Assembly: GCF_013376095.1 (NCBI RefSeq)
Contig: NZ_JAAMFN010000005.1
Coordinates: forward strand, 103,666-167,665
Origin: Arthrobacter sp. SDTb3-6
Lineage (GTDB): Bacteria > Actinomycetota > Actinomycetes > Actinomycetales > Micrococcaceae
Direction of reading: 5' to 3'
Length of the DNA stretch: 64,000 nt
Part shown: positions 15,648 through 24,828 of the stretch, piece after piece
Layout of the letters: each line of letters opens with the position of its first letter
How positions within the stretch are numbered: position 1 is the first letter of the stretch
The notes under the pieces: generated by a model
The model's database searches: none
What the model was told of the DNA's origin: nothing
Seen by the model: the letters and a program-made list of their open reading frames with translations, nothing else
Made by a program: the position numbers and the translations under genes

Positions 15648-16883
15648 TCAGCCCCGGGGCAGCGTGTACCGGCCCAGACGGGGGCGCAGCCAGGTTTCGA
15701 CGGCGTTCTCCCACCGCTCCGGGTCCATGTTCCATTCCTTCGTGTGCCGGGCCTTGCTGAACGGCTCGAAGGTGACCATTTCGGGGTTGCGCCGGGCCAG
15801 TTCGGCCGTGGGCTCATACGGGACAAAGTCGTCGTCAACGCTGTGCAGGACCAGCACGGGGGTGCGCAGTTCGACGGCGCGGGCCACCCAGTCCATGCTC
15901 TTGAGGTCCACCGGGGCGGCCAGGCCGGTAATGCGCCGGCCCACGGGGTGGCTGAGCATGAGCTGGCCATAGCGTCCCACATAGTCGGGGATCCGGTTGA
16001 GCTGTGCCTGGTGCGCCAGGACATTGACCCAGTTGATGACCGGCCCGTCCAGGACCATGGCCAGGATGTGCCGGCGGTTGCGCGCCAGATCGGCAGCCTG
16101 CAGGCAGATGGCACCCCCCATGGAATAGCCGAACAGGACAACGTCCTTGGCGCCGTGCTGCACGGCGTAGTCGATGGCCGCCTCGACGTCACGCCACTCG
16201 GTGACGCCCAGGCCGTACCGCCGGTCCGCCGCGTAGGGGGCGTCGCCGTCGTTCCGGTAGGAGATGAGGAGGGCATTCATGCCCAGCCGGTGGGCGGCCG
16301 GCACCGACGGCAGGCCCTGGCTGCGGGTGGCACCGCGGCCGTGGACCATGACGGCCCAGGTCGGCAACGCGTTGGGTGCCCGGACCAGCCACGCGGGGGC
16401 GGGCCCGTCCGGCAGCTCGATCATGACGTCCTCGCTGTCCAGCCCCATCTCCTGCGGGTGGGCATAAATGCTCCCGGACCACCAGCCCCGGGTGGCGGTG
16501 CGCAGGTCGCCCCCCACGACCTCGAGCACTTCGCGGGTCACGCTGCCTTCGCGTGGCACATAGGAGATGATCCGGCCCACCACGGCATGGGCCCGGCCGC
16601 CGTCGAAGTAAATCGCGTAGCGGCCCTCGATGATGGTGTCCACGGTGGCCCCCAGGACCACCTGCTGCTCGGGGCCGTTGGCGATCACGGCCAGGATGGA
16701 CACGTCGTCCGCCCGGGCCTTTTCCGGCGTGACCACGCGGCGGGCAAAATAGGCCGCCAGCGCCGAGGTGGCGGTGACCACGGAGAAGCCTGCCGCCCCT
16801 GCGGCCCCGGCCGCGAGCATGCCCCACTTCGCCCAATGCCGGGACTGCTGCATTGGACCGGACTGCTGCGTTGAAGATGCCAT
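15648..16883 (-). CDS. Alpha/beta hydrolase with N-terminal membrane anchor
   Basis: A 411-residue protein. Residues about 15-45 form a hydrophobic segment (MLAAGAAGAAGFSVVTAT), a signal anchor. The hydrolase core has the oxyanion-region MVHGRG, the nucleophile elbow GYSMGG near residue 251, a probable acid Asp in DDDFVP and a His in ARHTKEW. The substrate is unknown; the family includes esterases and peptidases acting at the membrane or wall. ATG 16883 is chosen because the upstream in-frame stretch lacks hydrolase-like composition. It stands divergent from the hypothetical gene at 17006. Confidence 0.85.
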   Translation of the reverse strand: MASSTQQSGPMQQSRHWAKWGMLAAGAAGAAGFSVVTATSALAAYFARRVVTPEKARADDVSILAVIANGPEQQVVLGATVDTIIEGRYAIYFDGGRAHAVVGRIISYVPREGSVTREVLEVVGGDLRTATRGWWSGSIYAHPQEMGLDSEDVMIELPDGPAPAWLVRAPNALPTWAVMVHGRGATRSQGLPSVPAAHRLGMNALLISYRNDGDAPYAADRRYGLGVTEWRDVEAAIDYAVQHGAKDVVLFGYSMGGAICLQAADLARNRRHILAMVLDGPVINWVNVLAHQAQLNRIPDYVGRYGQLMLSHPVGRRITGLAAPVDLKSMDWVARAVELRTPVLVLHSVDDDFVPYEPTAELARRNPEMVTFEPFSKARHTKEWNMDPERWENAVETWLRPRLGRYTLPRG

Positions 16884-17005
16884 GAACCCATTCTGCCCAT
16901 GCCGCGGCGGGCCCGTCGAGCGGCGCACCGGCCCTGCCGACCTTTCCCGGGCAACATTTTGGCCACGGACGCGGTTTTGCCCCGGCACCCGCCTAAGCTG
17001 GTGCC

Positions 17006-17497
17006 ATGAGCGACGCGATCATTATCCTGACGGAAGAGCCACTGGGCCCCGGCGATGCCGTAAACATCACCGACCTGTACAGTCCCGGGGACGACGTGGA
17101 ACTGGTGCTGCTGGTTCCGGCCGACACCAAGCGGCACCTGCTGGTGGACGTCATTGACCAGCTGACCATGCTGGACCTGCCGGCCGCGTTGCGGGAGTTC
17201 AGGGAAAAGCCGGATGCACAGGCCGTGCGCGCCACCGCCGAGGAGACGCTCCAGACGTCGCTGGCCGTGCTGCTGGCCGCCGGCGCCAAGGCCACCGGGC
17301 GTGTTGCCGAGGGCGACGCCGTGGCCTCCCTGGTTGCCCAGGTCACCGAGTCCGGCGCCCGCCAGGCCGTGGTGGTGACCCGCCCGCACGCCGTGGCCGA
17401 CACCTTCCGGCAGGACTGGGCACACCAGGCACAGCGCAAGCTGGGGCTGCCCGTGCTGCATCTGTATGCCGGTTCGGGATTTATTGGCGACTCGTGA
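17006..17497 (+). CDS. Conserved actinobacterial protein, Rossmann-like
   Basis: A 163-residue protein I do not recognise by function. It alternates beta strands and helices (AIIILTEE, VELVLLVPADT, QAVVVTRPHAV, LPVLHLY), a pattern of a Rossmann-like or universal-stress-protein-like fold. No catalytic motif is evident. Its stop overlaps a possible GTG start of msrB, so the two are probably co-transcribed. Confidence 0.7.
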   Translation: MSDAIIILTEEPLGPGDAVNITDLYSPGDDVELVLLVPADTKRHLLVDVIDQLTMLDLPAALREFREKPDAQAVRATAEETLQTSLAVLLAAGAKATGRVAEGDAVASLVAQVTESGARQAVVVTRPHAVADTFRQDWAHQAQRKLGLPVLHLYAGSGFIGDS

Positions 17498-17511
17498 ACG
17501 TTGAGCACAGT

Positions 17512-17931
17512 ATGAATGATTTTGTGGCACCTACAGTGGTCAAGTCCGACGAGCAGTGGCAGCAGGAGCTGACGCCGGAAGAGTTTGCCGTGCTGCGCCG
17601 GGCCGGCACGGAGCGGCCGTTCACCGGCGAGTACTGGGACTCCACCCAGGAAGGGGTGTATGCCTGCCGGGCTTGCGGCGCGGAACTGTTCACGTCCCGT
17701 GAAAAGTTTTCCTCACACTGCGGCTGGCCGTCCTTCTTTGCCCCCCTGGCCGACGGGACCGTGCGGTACCTGCATGACAACTCCCTGGGCATGGAACGGA
17801 TCGAGGTCCGCTGCGCCGCCTGCGATTCGCACCTGGGCCACCTGTTCAAGGGCGAAGGCTATGACACCCCCACCGACGAGCGCTTCTGCATCAATTCGGT
17901 CTCGTTGACGCTGAAGCCGGCGAGGGCGTAG
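17512..17931 (+). CDS. msrB: Peptide-methionine (R)-S-oxide reductase MsrB
   Basis: A 139-residue protein. Zinc is bound by two Cys pairs, CRAC near residue 50 and CAAC near residue 100. The catalytic Cys is in RFCINS near residue 126, with the conserved HCGWPSF and SHLGHLF motifs. It repairs the R-sulfoxide of methionine in the cytoplasm. The ATG at 17512 gives a normal N terminus; GTG 17494, overlapping the previous stop, would add six residues. A strong terminator follows. Confidence 0.95.
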   Translation: MNDFVAPTVVKSDEQWQQELTPEEFAVLRRAGTERPFTGEYWDSTQEGVYACRACGAELFTSREKFSSHCGWPSFFAPLADGTVRYLHDNSLGMERIEVRCAACDSHLGHLFKGEGYDTPTDERFCINSVSLTLKPARA

Positions 17932-17945
17932 CACGGGCCACCGCG

Positions 17946-17992
17946 GCGGCGCGGGCCAAGCATTTCCAACGCTTGGCCCGCGCCGCTTTTTT
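17946..17992 (+). terminator. Terminator after msrB
   Basis: A 16-bp perfect stem, GCGGCGCGGGCCAAGC (17946-17961) against GCTTGGCCCGCGCCGC (17971-17986), with a 9-base loop and TTTTTT. Confidence 0.92.
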
Positions 17993-18116
17993 GTGCCGCT
18001 AAGCGTTACTATTGCTGTCGCTGAGGAATATCCAACATAAGTTTTTCTGTTCCATTGGTAGGCTTCAAAAACCGTCCAGGACGGCACGCCACACGATCAG
18101 GAAAGGATGTTCGGAC

Positions 18117-19502
18117 ATGAGCATCACCGCGGAAGCACGGGGCACCGCCCCCGGAACCAACCCCCAGGCACCCGCCACCGATCCCGCGTGGCTGGCGCTC
18201 AAGCACGCCGCGACCTCCCTGCAGGAACTCCAGGCCAAGGACGGCTCCGTGCCCAACCCGGAGGACCACGCCCGGGCCAGGGACCTCATCGCCGCCGTCA
18301 CCGGCTCCATCCAGGCACTTGCCCCGTACTTCCCGCACGACGCCGGGTACCTGCGCCTTGCCGTGGAGGACTTCAACAAGTGGGTGGCCGCCGGCCTCGG
18401 CGTGCCCGACTTCCTGGACTCCCTGCTGGCCTTCCAGCCGCAGGAGCACCGCGTCGACGGCCTGGGCCACTTGGTGGTGTTCCCCATGTACACGCAAAAC
18501 GGCTCCACCTCCCGCTTCGTCGAGGCCGTCCTGGTGGAGGTCATCTGGCCGGAGTTCATCGGCGAGCTGGAAGCGGGCAGCTACTCCAACAAGCTGTTCG
18601 TGCCACTGCGCTTCATCGACTTCACCCCCGGCTACGACAGCAACTCGGCCGTGCTGTTCCCGGAAAGCGTGGCCGTCCGCGAAACCCCCACCTTCACCTG
18701 GGGCGCCATCTTCCAGGACCGCGAGGCCGCGCGCTTCCGCCGCGTGGTCCGGGAGGCAGCCGCGGTGACCCGGCTGGAGGTCCCGGCGGACGCCGTCGAA
18801 CTTTTGGACAGCCAGGCGCTCACGCAGGAAACGTTCGTGATGTGGGACTTGATCCACGACCGCACGCACATGCGCGGGGACCTGCCGTTTGACCCGTTCA
18901 TGATCAAGCAGCGCATGCCGTACTTCCTGTATTCGCTGGAGGAACTGCGCTGCGACCTGACCGCCTACCGCGAGTCCGTGGCTGTGGAGCGCAACGACCA
19001 GGCCTCCCCCGAGGCGCGCCGGCATGCCCGGCTGGTCCAGTACGCGGTGATCTTTGACCGGATCTTCCGCTTCGCGATCACCGGCACCCGCGTGCGCAAC
19101 TACGACGGGCTGGGCGGGCAGCTGTTGTTCGCCTGGCTGCACCAGCACCACGTGCTGCACTGGACCGACACGAAGCTTTCCATCGACTGGGCCGAGGTCC
19201 CGGACACGGTGATCGCCCTGGGACACGAGATCGAGGAGCTGTACTGGCGCTCGATTGACCGGCCCAAGCTGGCCCATTGGCTGGCCGCCTACGAGCTGGT
19301 CTCCGGCACGCTGACGCCGAACCCGGCCTCCACCTGGGCCAAGGGACCGGATGCCCTGCCGCTGACGGCGCCGCTGCGCGAGGTCACCGACCAGGTCATG
19401 GACGACGAATTCCCGCTCTCCATGTTCTACGAGGCCCTCTCCAAGAAGATGCGCGCCACCATCGAATCCACCTCCGGCATCACCGGCGCCAGCAAGGCCT
19501 AG
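18117..19502 (+). CDS. DUF6421-family protein
   Basis: A 461-residue protein with GAAAGGA upstream of ATG 18117. It belongs to a family I know only as DUF6421, found in actinobacteria. Visible features include WDLIHDRTHMRG near residue 245, a His-rich segment WLHQHHVLHW near residue 342 and HEIEELYW near residue 370. The His/Glu placement could bind metal, but no enzyme class is established. It is 18 bases upstream of an SDR gene and probably co-transcribed with it. Confidence 0.8.
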   Translation: MSITAEARGTAPGTNPQAPATDPAWLALKHAATSLQELQAKDGSVPNPEDHARARDLIAAVTGSIQALAPYFPHDAGYLRLAVEDFNKWVAAGLGVPDFLDSLLAFQPQEHRVDGLGHLVVFPMYTQNGSTSRFVEAVLVEVIWPEFIGELEAGSYSNKLFVPLRFIDFTPGYDSNSAVLFPESVAVRETPTFTWGAIFQDREAARFRRVVREAAAVTRLEVPADAVELLDSQALTQETFVMWDLIHDRTHMRGDLPFDPFMIKQRMPYFLYSLEELRCDLTAYRESVAVERNDQASPEARRHARLVQYAVIFDRIFRFAITGTRVRNYDGLGGQLLFAWLHQHHVLHWTDTKLSIDWAEVPDTVIALGHEIEELYWRSIDRPKLAHWLAAYELVSGTLTPNPASTWAKGPDALPLTAPLREVTDQVMDDEFPLSMFYEALSKKMRATIESTSGITGASKA

Positions 19503-19520
19503 GTGGGTACTGTAGGAGGC

Positions 19521-20240
19521 ATGACTACCAACACCGCCCCCCTGGCCCTCGTCGCCGGCGGCAGCAGCGCCGCCGGCACCGCCGTTGCCGCAGCCCTCGT
19601 CTCCGCCGGCCTCCGGGTCGTCACCGTGGGTTCCGACGCCGGACGGATCGGGGCGGCGGCCGCCCGCACCGGCGGTGCCGTCCCCCTCGTCTGCGACCTC
19701 GCCGACCCCGCGGCCGCCTCCGCCCTGGCGGAGACGGTGCACCGCGACCACGGCGCCGTCAGCGGGCTCATCCACCTGGTGGGCGGCTGGCGCGGCGGCA
19801 GGGACCTGGCCGCGCAGACCGACGCCGACTGGGACTTCCTGCACCGCTCCGTGCTCACCACCCTGCGCAACACCACGCGCGCCTTTTATGACGACGTGGC
19901 CGCCTCCCCCGCCGGCCGCATCGCGATCGTCTCCTCCACCGCGGTCACGGCGCCCACCCCCGGCGACGCGAACTACGCCACCATCAAGGCCGCGGCCGAA
20001 ACCTGGGTCCGCGCGCTGGCTGCGGGGCTGGACCCTGACGCCGGGCCGGCCGCCGTCGTGCTGGTGGTCAAGGCCCTGGTGGACGACGCCATGCGTGCCG
20101 CCGCCCCCAACCGCAAATTCCCCGGCTTCACCGACGTCACCGACCTGGGCCAGGCCGTGTCGGAACTCTTTTCCACCCCTGCGGCGCAGCTCAACGGCGC
20201 CCGCATCGTACTCAACCAGAAGGCTTCCAGTGACCACTGA
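19521..20240 (+). CDS. Short-chain dehydrogenase/reductase
   Basis: A 239-residue SDR with TAGGAGG upstream of the ATG. The nucleotide-binding loop is GGSSAAG near residue 13, and the catalytic pair is YATIK near residue 152 with a Ser in IVSSTAV. The substrate is not predictable. It overlaps the following lyase gene by 11 bases, so a shared transcript with DUF6421 and the lyase is likely. Confidence 0.85.
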   Translation: MTTNTAPLALVAGGSSAAGTAVAAALVSAGLRVVTVGSDAGRIGAAAARTGGAVPLVCDLADPAAASALAETVHRDHGAVSGLIHLVGGWRGGRDLAAQTDADWDFLHRSVLTTLRNTTRAFYDDVAASPAGRIAIVSSTAVTAPTPGDANYATIKAAAETWVRALAAGLDPDAGPAAVVLVVKALVDDAMRAAAPNRKFPGFTDVTDLGQAVSELFSTPAAQLNGARIVLNQKASSDH

Positions 20241-21303
20241 CACCGTTTCCACCCCGGCCCGCCTCCACGACCCGGCCGTGCGCAGCTTTGCCTCGGACAA
20301 CTATTCCGGGGTCCACCCGGAGGTGCTGGCCGCCCTGGCCGCCGCCAACGGGGGGCACCAGGTCTCCTACGGCGAGGACGTGTACACGGCACGGCTGCAG
20401 GAGCGGATGTCGGAATTGTTCGGCACGGCCGTGGAGGTGTTCCCGGTGTTCAACGGCACGGGAGCCAACGTCACGGCCCTGCAGTCCCTGCTGCCGCGGT
20501 GGGGGGCCGTGGTCTGCGCCGCCACCGCCCACATCAACTGCGATGAAAACGGGGCCCCGGAGCGGGTGGGCGGCATGAAGCTGCTGGCCGTGCCCGCCCC
20601 GGACGGCAAGCTGACCCCGGAGCTGATCGACAAGGAGGCGTGGGGCTTTGGCGACGAACACCGTGCCCAGCCACTGGCCGTCTCCATCACCCAGACCACG
20701 GAGCTGGGCACCTGCTACACGCCCGCCGAGGTCAGGGCCATCTGCCACCACGCCCATTCCCTGGGCATGAAGGTCCACATGGACGGCGCCCGGCTGGCGA
20801 ACGCCGCCGCCTTCCTTGACGTGCCGGTGCGCGAGTTCACCTCCGACGCCGGCGTGGACATCCTCTCCTTTGGCGGCACCAAGAACGGCATCATGTTCGG
20901 CGAGGCCGTGGTGGCGCTCAACCCGGAGGCCGCGGACGGGCTGGTCTTCCTGCGCAAGATGAACATGCAGCTGGCCTCCAAGATGCGCTTCATCTCGGCC
21001 CAGCTGCTGGCCCTGCTGGAGGACGGCCTGTGGCTGAAGTCCGCCGCGCACGCCAATGCCATGGCTGCCAGGCTGCGTGCCGCCGTTGACGCCATCCCCG
21101 GCGTCCGGCCGACCCAGGCCACCGAGTCCAATGGCATCTTCGCCGTGCTGCCCGAAGGCGTGGCGGACCGCCTGCGCACCCGTTTCCGTTTTTACGACTG
21201 GAACGAGGCCGCCCGGGAGGTGCGGTGGATGTGCTCCTTCGACACCACGGCCGAGGACATCGACGCCTTCGTGGCGGCCATCCGCAGCGAGGTTGGCGCC
21301 TAG
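20230..21303 (+). CDS. Threonine aldolase-like PLP enzyme
   Basis: A 357-residue fold-type I PLP enzyme of the beta-eliminating lyase/threonine aldolase family. The N terminus SFASDNYSGVHPEVL, the VHMDGARLANAAAFL segment with the cofactor-contacting Asp and Arg, and FGGTKNG with the PLP Lys near residue 218 are diagnostic. The expected reaction is cleavage of L-threonine or allo-threonine to glycine and acetaldehyde. GTG 20230 lies inside the SDR gene and gives the expected N terminus. Confidence 0.9.
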   Translation: MTTDTVSTPARLHDPAVRSFASDNYSGVHPEVLAALAAANGGHQVSYGEDVYTARLQERMSELFGTAVEVFPVFNGTGANVTALQSLLPRWGAVVCAATAHINCDENGAPERVGGMKLLAVPAPDGKLTPELIDKEAWGFGDEHRAQPLAVSITQTTELGTCYTPAEVRAICHHAHSLGMKVHMDGARLANAAAFLDVPVREFTSDAGVDILSFGGTKNGIMFGEAVVALNPEAADGLVFLRKMNMQLASKMRFISAQLLALLEDGLWLKSAAHANAMAARLRAAVDAIPGVRPTQATESNGIFAVLPEGVADRLRTRFRFYDWNEAAREVRWMCSFDTTAEDIDAFVAAIRSEVGA

Positions 21304-21358
21304 CTGCCGTGCGGCGCGCCTCCGGCAAATCGGGGCAGGGACGCCATAACCTGCGTAC

Positions 21359-21928
21359 GTGAGCGCAGAACCGCAGCTTCCCGCCGACTTCCAGGCCGCC
21401 CTGGCGTCGTTGCGTGCCGCAGGCACCCGTCCCGAGCTTAAGCTTGCGGAAATACCCGCCCCTTCCCGGCTGGCCCCCTATGGGGTGGCCCTCGGCGCCG
21501 AGGTCATGTCCGGCGGCGAGGAAATCGCCACCGGGCGCTTCATCCTGCTGTACGACCCCAGCGGCTCGTCCCTGTGGGAGGGCACCTTCCGCGTTGTCAC
21601 CTACATCCGGGCCGAACTGGAACCGGACATCGGCAACGACGCCCTGCTGGGGAACGTGGCCTGGGCCTGGCTGGCCGAGGCCTTGGACGAGCACGGCGCC
21701 GGGCACCGTGCCGCCGGGGGCACTGCCACCCGCATCCTCTCCGAAAGCTACGGCACCCTGGCCGGACGCCCGGACGCGGTGGACCTGGAACTGCGTGCCT
21801 CCTGGACCCCCACCAGTGCAGCCGTAGGGGGCCACCTGGAGGCCTGGTCCACCATGGTGTGCACCTTCGCGGGCCTGCCGCCCATGCCCGACGGCGTGAC
21901 CCTCCTGCCGCGGCGGCGCCGGGGCTGA
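21359..21928 (+). CDS. DUF3000-family protein
   Basis: A 189-residue protein starting at GTG 21359. It resembles the DUF3000 family: LPADFQAALASLRAA, RLAPYGVALGAEV, GRFILLYDP and WAWLAEALDEHGA. Function is unknown. In M. tuberculosis the orthologue, as I recall Rv2680, also directly precedes the RNase D gene, as here. Confidence 0.85.
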   Translation: MSAEPQLPADFQAALASLRAAGTRPELKLAEIPAPSRLAPYGVALGAEVMSGGEEIATGRFILLYDPSGSSLWEGTFRVVTYIRAELEPDIGNDALLGNVAWAWLAEALDEHGAGHRAAGGTATRILSESYGTLAGRPDAVDLELRASWTPTSAAVGGHLEAWSTMVCTFAGLPPMPDGVTLLPRRRRG

Positions 21929-21988
21929 AGGGCGGCCGCCGGGCCACCGCCGGCCGCTGCCGGGGCGGTTCGTTAGACTGGAGGCATC

Positions 21989-23410
21989 ATGAGTGAACCT
22001 GCCACCACAGCACACAGCCGCGTCCGGATCAAAAAGTCCACCGGAACAGGCACCCCGGGCCACACCAACCGGGCAGCTGCAGCCGGCACGGTGCCAGCCC
22101 CCGGCGAATCCTCACCCGCCCCGCTGACCTCCGTGGTGATCGACGGCGTGCGCGTGGAGCTCGGGGACCTGCCCGCCCTGGTGGAGCTGGACATGCCGCG
22201 CGAGGGCGTGCCCGAGGTCATCTCCTCCCAACCGGCGCTCGAGCGCTGCGCGGCCGCCCTGGCCGCCGGCCACGGCCCGGCGGCAGTGGACACCGAGCGG
22301 GCCTCCGGATTCCGCTACGGGCAACGCGCCTTCCTGGTCCAGATCCGCCGCGACGGCGCCGGGACCTGGCTGATCGACCCGGAGGCCTTCGACGGGCTGC
22401 AAATCATCAACGACGCACTGCGCGGCACGGAGTGGATCCTGCATGCGGCGGCCCAGGACCTGCCGTGCCTGGCGGAGGTGGGCATGTGGCCGGACAAGCT
22501 GTTTGACACGGAACTCGCCGCCCGCCTGGCCGGGCTGCCCCGCGTGGGCCTGGGCGCCGTGGTCGAATCGCTGCTGGGCTACCACCTTGCGAAGGAACAT
22601 TCCGCCGCGGATTGGTCCCGCCGCCCCCTCCCCGAACCATGGCTGCGCTATGCGGCCCTGGATGTGGAGGTCCTGGCCGAGCTGGAGGAGGAACTGGTGG
22701 CCCTCCTGGAAGCCGACGGCAAGCTGGACTATGCGGCCCAGGAGTTCCAGCACCTCATCGACGCCGGTGTCCCGGCCGCGCGCGTGGATCCGTGGCGGCG
22801 CACCTCGGGCTCGCACACCATCCGCAACCGGGTCCAGCTCGCGGCCGTCCGTGAGCTCTGGTACACGCGGGACAAGCTGGCCGAGCACCGCGACATAGCC
22901 CCCGGCCGGCTGATCCCCGACTCCGCCATCATCGCCGCGGCCAAGGCCATGCCCACCACCGTGCCGGCACTGCTGGCCCTGGCCGGGTTCCACGGCCGCA
23001 CGGCCAAGCGCGACGCCCCCAAGTGGCTGCACGCGTTGCAGACCGCCAAGGCCAGCACGGACCTGCCGCCCCTGCAGCTTGCCACCAATGCGCCGCCGCC
23101 GCCGCGAGTATGGGCCGAACGCGATGCCGCCGCCGCCGCACGCCTTGCCACCGTCCGGCCCCGGCTGGCCGCGTTGGCCGAACTGCTGGACATCCCCGCC
23201 GAGAACCTCCTCACCCCGGACCACCTGCGCCGCATCTGCTGGCGTCCGCCGCAGGACATCACCGAAGAATCGGTGGCGGCCGGCCTGGCCGAACTCGGCG
23301 CCCGGCAGTGGCAGATTGAAAAGACCGCGCCGCTGCTCGCCGAGGCCATGGCCCACCCGGAGCCGCTGGCGCCCAGGCACCCCAGGCATGCCAACAAGGA
23401 TGACCACTAA
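21989..23410 (+). CDS. rnd: Ribonuclease D-like exonuclease with HRDC domain
   Basis: A 473-residue protein. The DEDD exonuclease core starts near residue 95: VDTERASGFRYGQRA (Asp101, Glu103), HAAAQDLPCL with the second Asp, and YAALDVEVL near residue 220 with the final Asp and Tyr. An HRDC-like region follows (about residues 270-350), with a helical C-terminal extension. It probably trims structured RNA 3' ends. The N-terminal 45 residues are low-complexity and may be over-annotated, but the ATG at 21989 is the only clear start. Confidence 0.9.
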   Translation: MSEPATTAHSRVRIKKSTGTGTPGHTNRAAAAGTVPAPGESSPAPLTSVVIDGVRVELGDLPALVELDMPREGVPEVISSQPALERCAAALAAGHGPAAVDTERASGFRYGQRAFLVQIRRDGAGTWLIDPEAFDGLQIINDALRGTEWILHAAAQDLPCLAEVGMWPDKLFDTELAARLAGLPRVGLGAVVESLLGYHLAKEHSAADWSRRPLPEPWLRYAALDVEVLAELEEELVALLEADGKLDYAAQEFQHLIDAGVPAARVDPWRRTSGSHTIRNRVQLAAVRELWYTRDKLAEHRDIAPGRLIPDSAIIAAAKAMPTTVPALLALAGFHGRTAKRDAPKWLHALQTAKASTDLPPLQLATNAPPPPRVWAERDAAAAARLATVRPRLAALAELLDIPAENLLTPDHLRRICWRPPQDITEESVAAGLAELGARQWQIEKTAPLLAEAMAHPEPLAPRHPRHANKDDH

Positions 23411-23550
23411 CCACCGCCCGCCTCGGCCCTCTCCCCGGCGAACCGTGTTGAACTCTAAGTTACCGACGAGTAACATGATGTGTGACACAGCCGCGCCCTT
23501 CCTTCGGCAGGGTGCGGCACAGGCATGTCTTTCGCACTGAGGAGTAACAG

Positions 23551-24828
23551 GTGAGCCAAAATCGGCAGGTCAGGGACGTTGTCTTCGTCGACGGCGTCCG
23601 CACCCCGTTCGGACGGGCCGGGGACAAGGGCATTTACGCCGGGACGCGGGCCGACGACCTCGTGGTCAAGTGCATCCGCGCCCTCCTGCGGCGCAACCCG
23701 CAGCTTCCCCCGGAACGCATCGACGAGGTGGCCATCGCCGCCACCACCCAGACCGGCGACCAGGGCCTGACGATCGGGCGCACCGCGGCCCTGCTGGCCG
23801 GCCTGCCCAACTCCGTCCCCGGCTTCGCCATCGACCGGATGTGTGCCGGCGCCATGACCGCCGTCACCACCACGGCCTCCGGCATCGGCTTCGGCTCCTA
23901 TGACGTGGTCCTGGCCGGCGGCGTCGAGCACATGGGCCACCACCCCATGGGGGCCGGAGCCGATCCCAACCCGCGCTTCCTGAGCGAGCGGATCGTGGAC
24001 CCGGCGGCGCTGAACATGGGCAACACCGCCGAGAACCTGCAGGACCGCTTCCCCGCCATCACGAAGGACCGCGCGGACGCCTACGCCGTGGCGAGCCAGG
24101 CAAAGTTCGCTGCCGCCAGCGCCGGGGGCCGGATCCTGCCGGACCTGGTGCCCGTCGCCACCCTGCGGCCCGGTGCCGGCTGGACCGTCAACACCGTGGA
24201 CGAGCCGCCCCGCCCCGGCACCACCCTGGCGGACCTTGCGTCCCTGCGCACCCCCTTCCGCGCCCACGGCCGGGTCACGGCCGGCAATGCGGCCGGCCTG
24301 AACGACGGCGCCACCGTGGCACTGCTGGCCTCTGCCGGGGCCGCGGAGGAGCTTGGCCTGCCGGTCAAAATGCGCCTGGTGCAGTACGCCTTCGCCGGCG
24401 TCGAACCCTCGGTCATGGGGATCGGCCCCGTCCCCGCCACCGAAAAGGCGTTGAAGCTGGCCGGGCTCACGATCGATGACATCGGCCTCATTGAAATCAA
24501 CGAGGCCTTCGCCGTCCAGGTGCTCTCCTTCCTGGACCACTTCGGGATCGCCGACGACGACCCGCGCGTCAACCGCTACGGCGGCGCCATCGCCGTCGGC
24601 CACCCCCTGGCCTCCTCCGGCGTCAGGCTCATGACCCAGCTGGCGCGCCAGTTCGCCGAGGACCCGTCCGTGCGCTTTGGCATGACCACCATGTGCATCG
24701 GCCTGGGCATGGGCGCCACCGTGATTTGGGAAAACCCGCACTTCACCCCCAACCGCCCCCCAACCTCGCAAGCCCGCCCGGGGACCCCTGCGGCCGTGGC
24801 CCCCAATACCGAAGGGAGCGCCGCATGA
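23551..24828 (+). CDS. fadA: Acetyl-CoA acyltransferase (thiolase) FadA
   Basis: A 425-residue thiolase with GAGGAG before the GTG start. The nucleophilic Cys is near residue 97 (DRMCAGAM), the general-base His is in AVGHPLASSG near residue 350, and the second Cys is in TTMCIGLGMG near residue 381. It cleaves 3-ketoacyl-CoA in the last step of beta-oxidation. It overlaps fadB as ATGA, the usual fadA-fadB order in actinobacteria. Confidence 0.94.
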   Translation: MSQNRQVRDVVFVDGVRTPFGRAGDKGIYAGTRADDLVVKCIRALLRRNPQLPPERIDEVAIAATTQTGDQGLTIGRTAALLAGLPNSVPGFAIDRMCAGAMTAVTTTASGIGFGSYDVVLAGGVEHMGHHPMGAGADPNPRFLSERIVDPAALNMGNTAENLQDRFPAITKDRADAYAVASQAKFAAASAGGRILPDLVPVATLRPGAGWTVNTVDEPPRPGTTLADLASLRTPFRAHGRVTAGNAAGLNDGATVALLASAGAAEELGLPVKMRLVQYAFAGVEPSVMGIGPVPATEKALKLAGLTIDDIGLIEINEAFAVQVLSFLDHFGIADDDPRVNRYGGAIAVGHPLASSGVRLMTQLARQFAEDPSVRFGMTTMCIGLGMGATVIWENPHFTPNRPPTSQARPGTPAAVAPNTEGSAA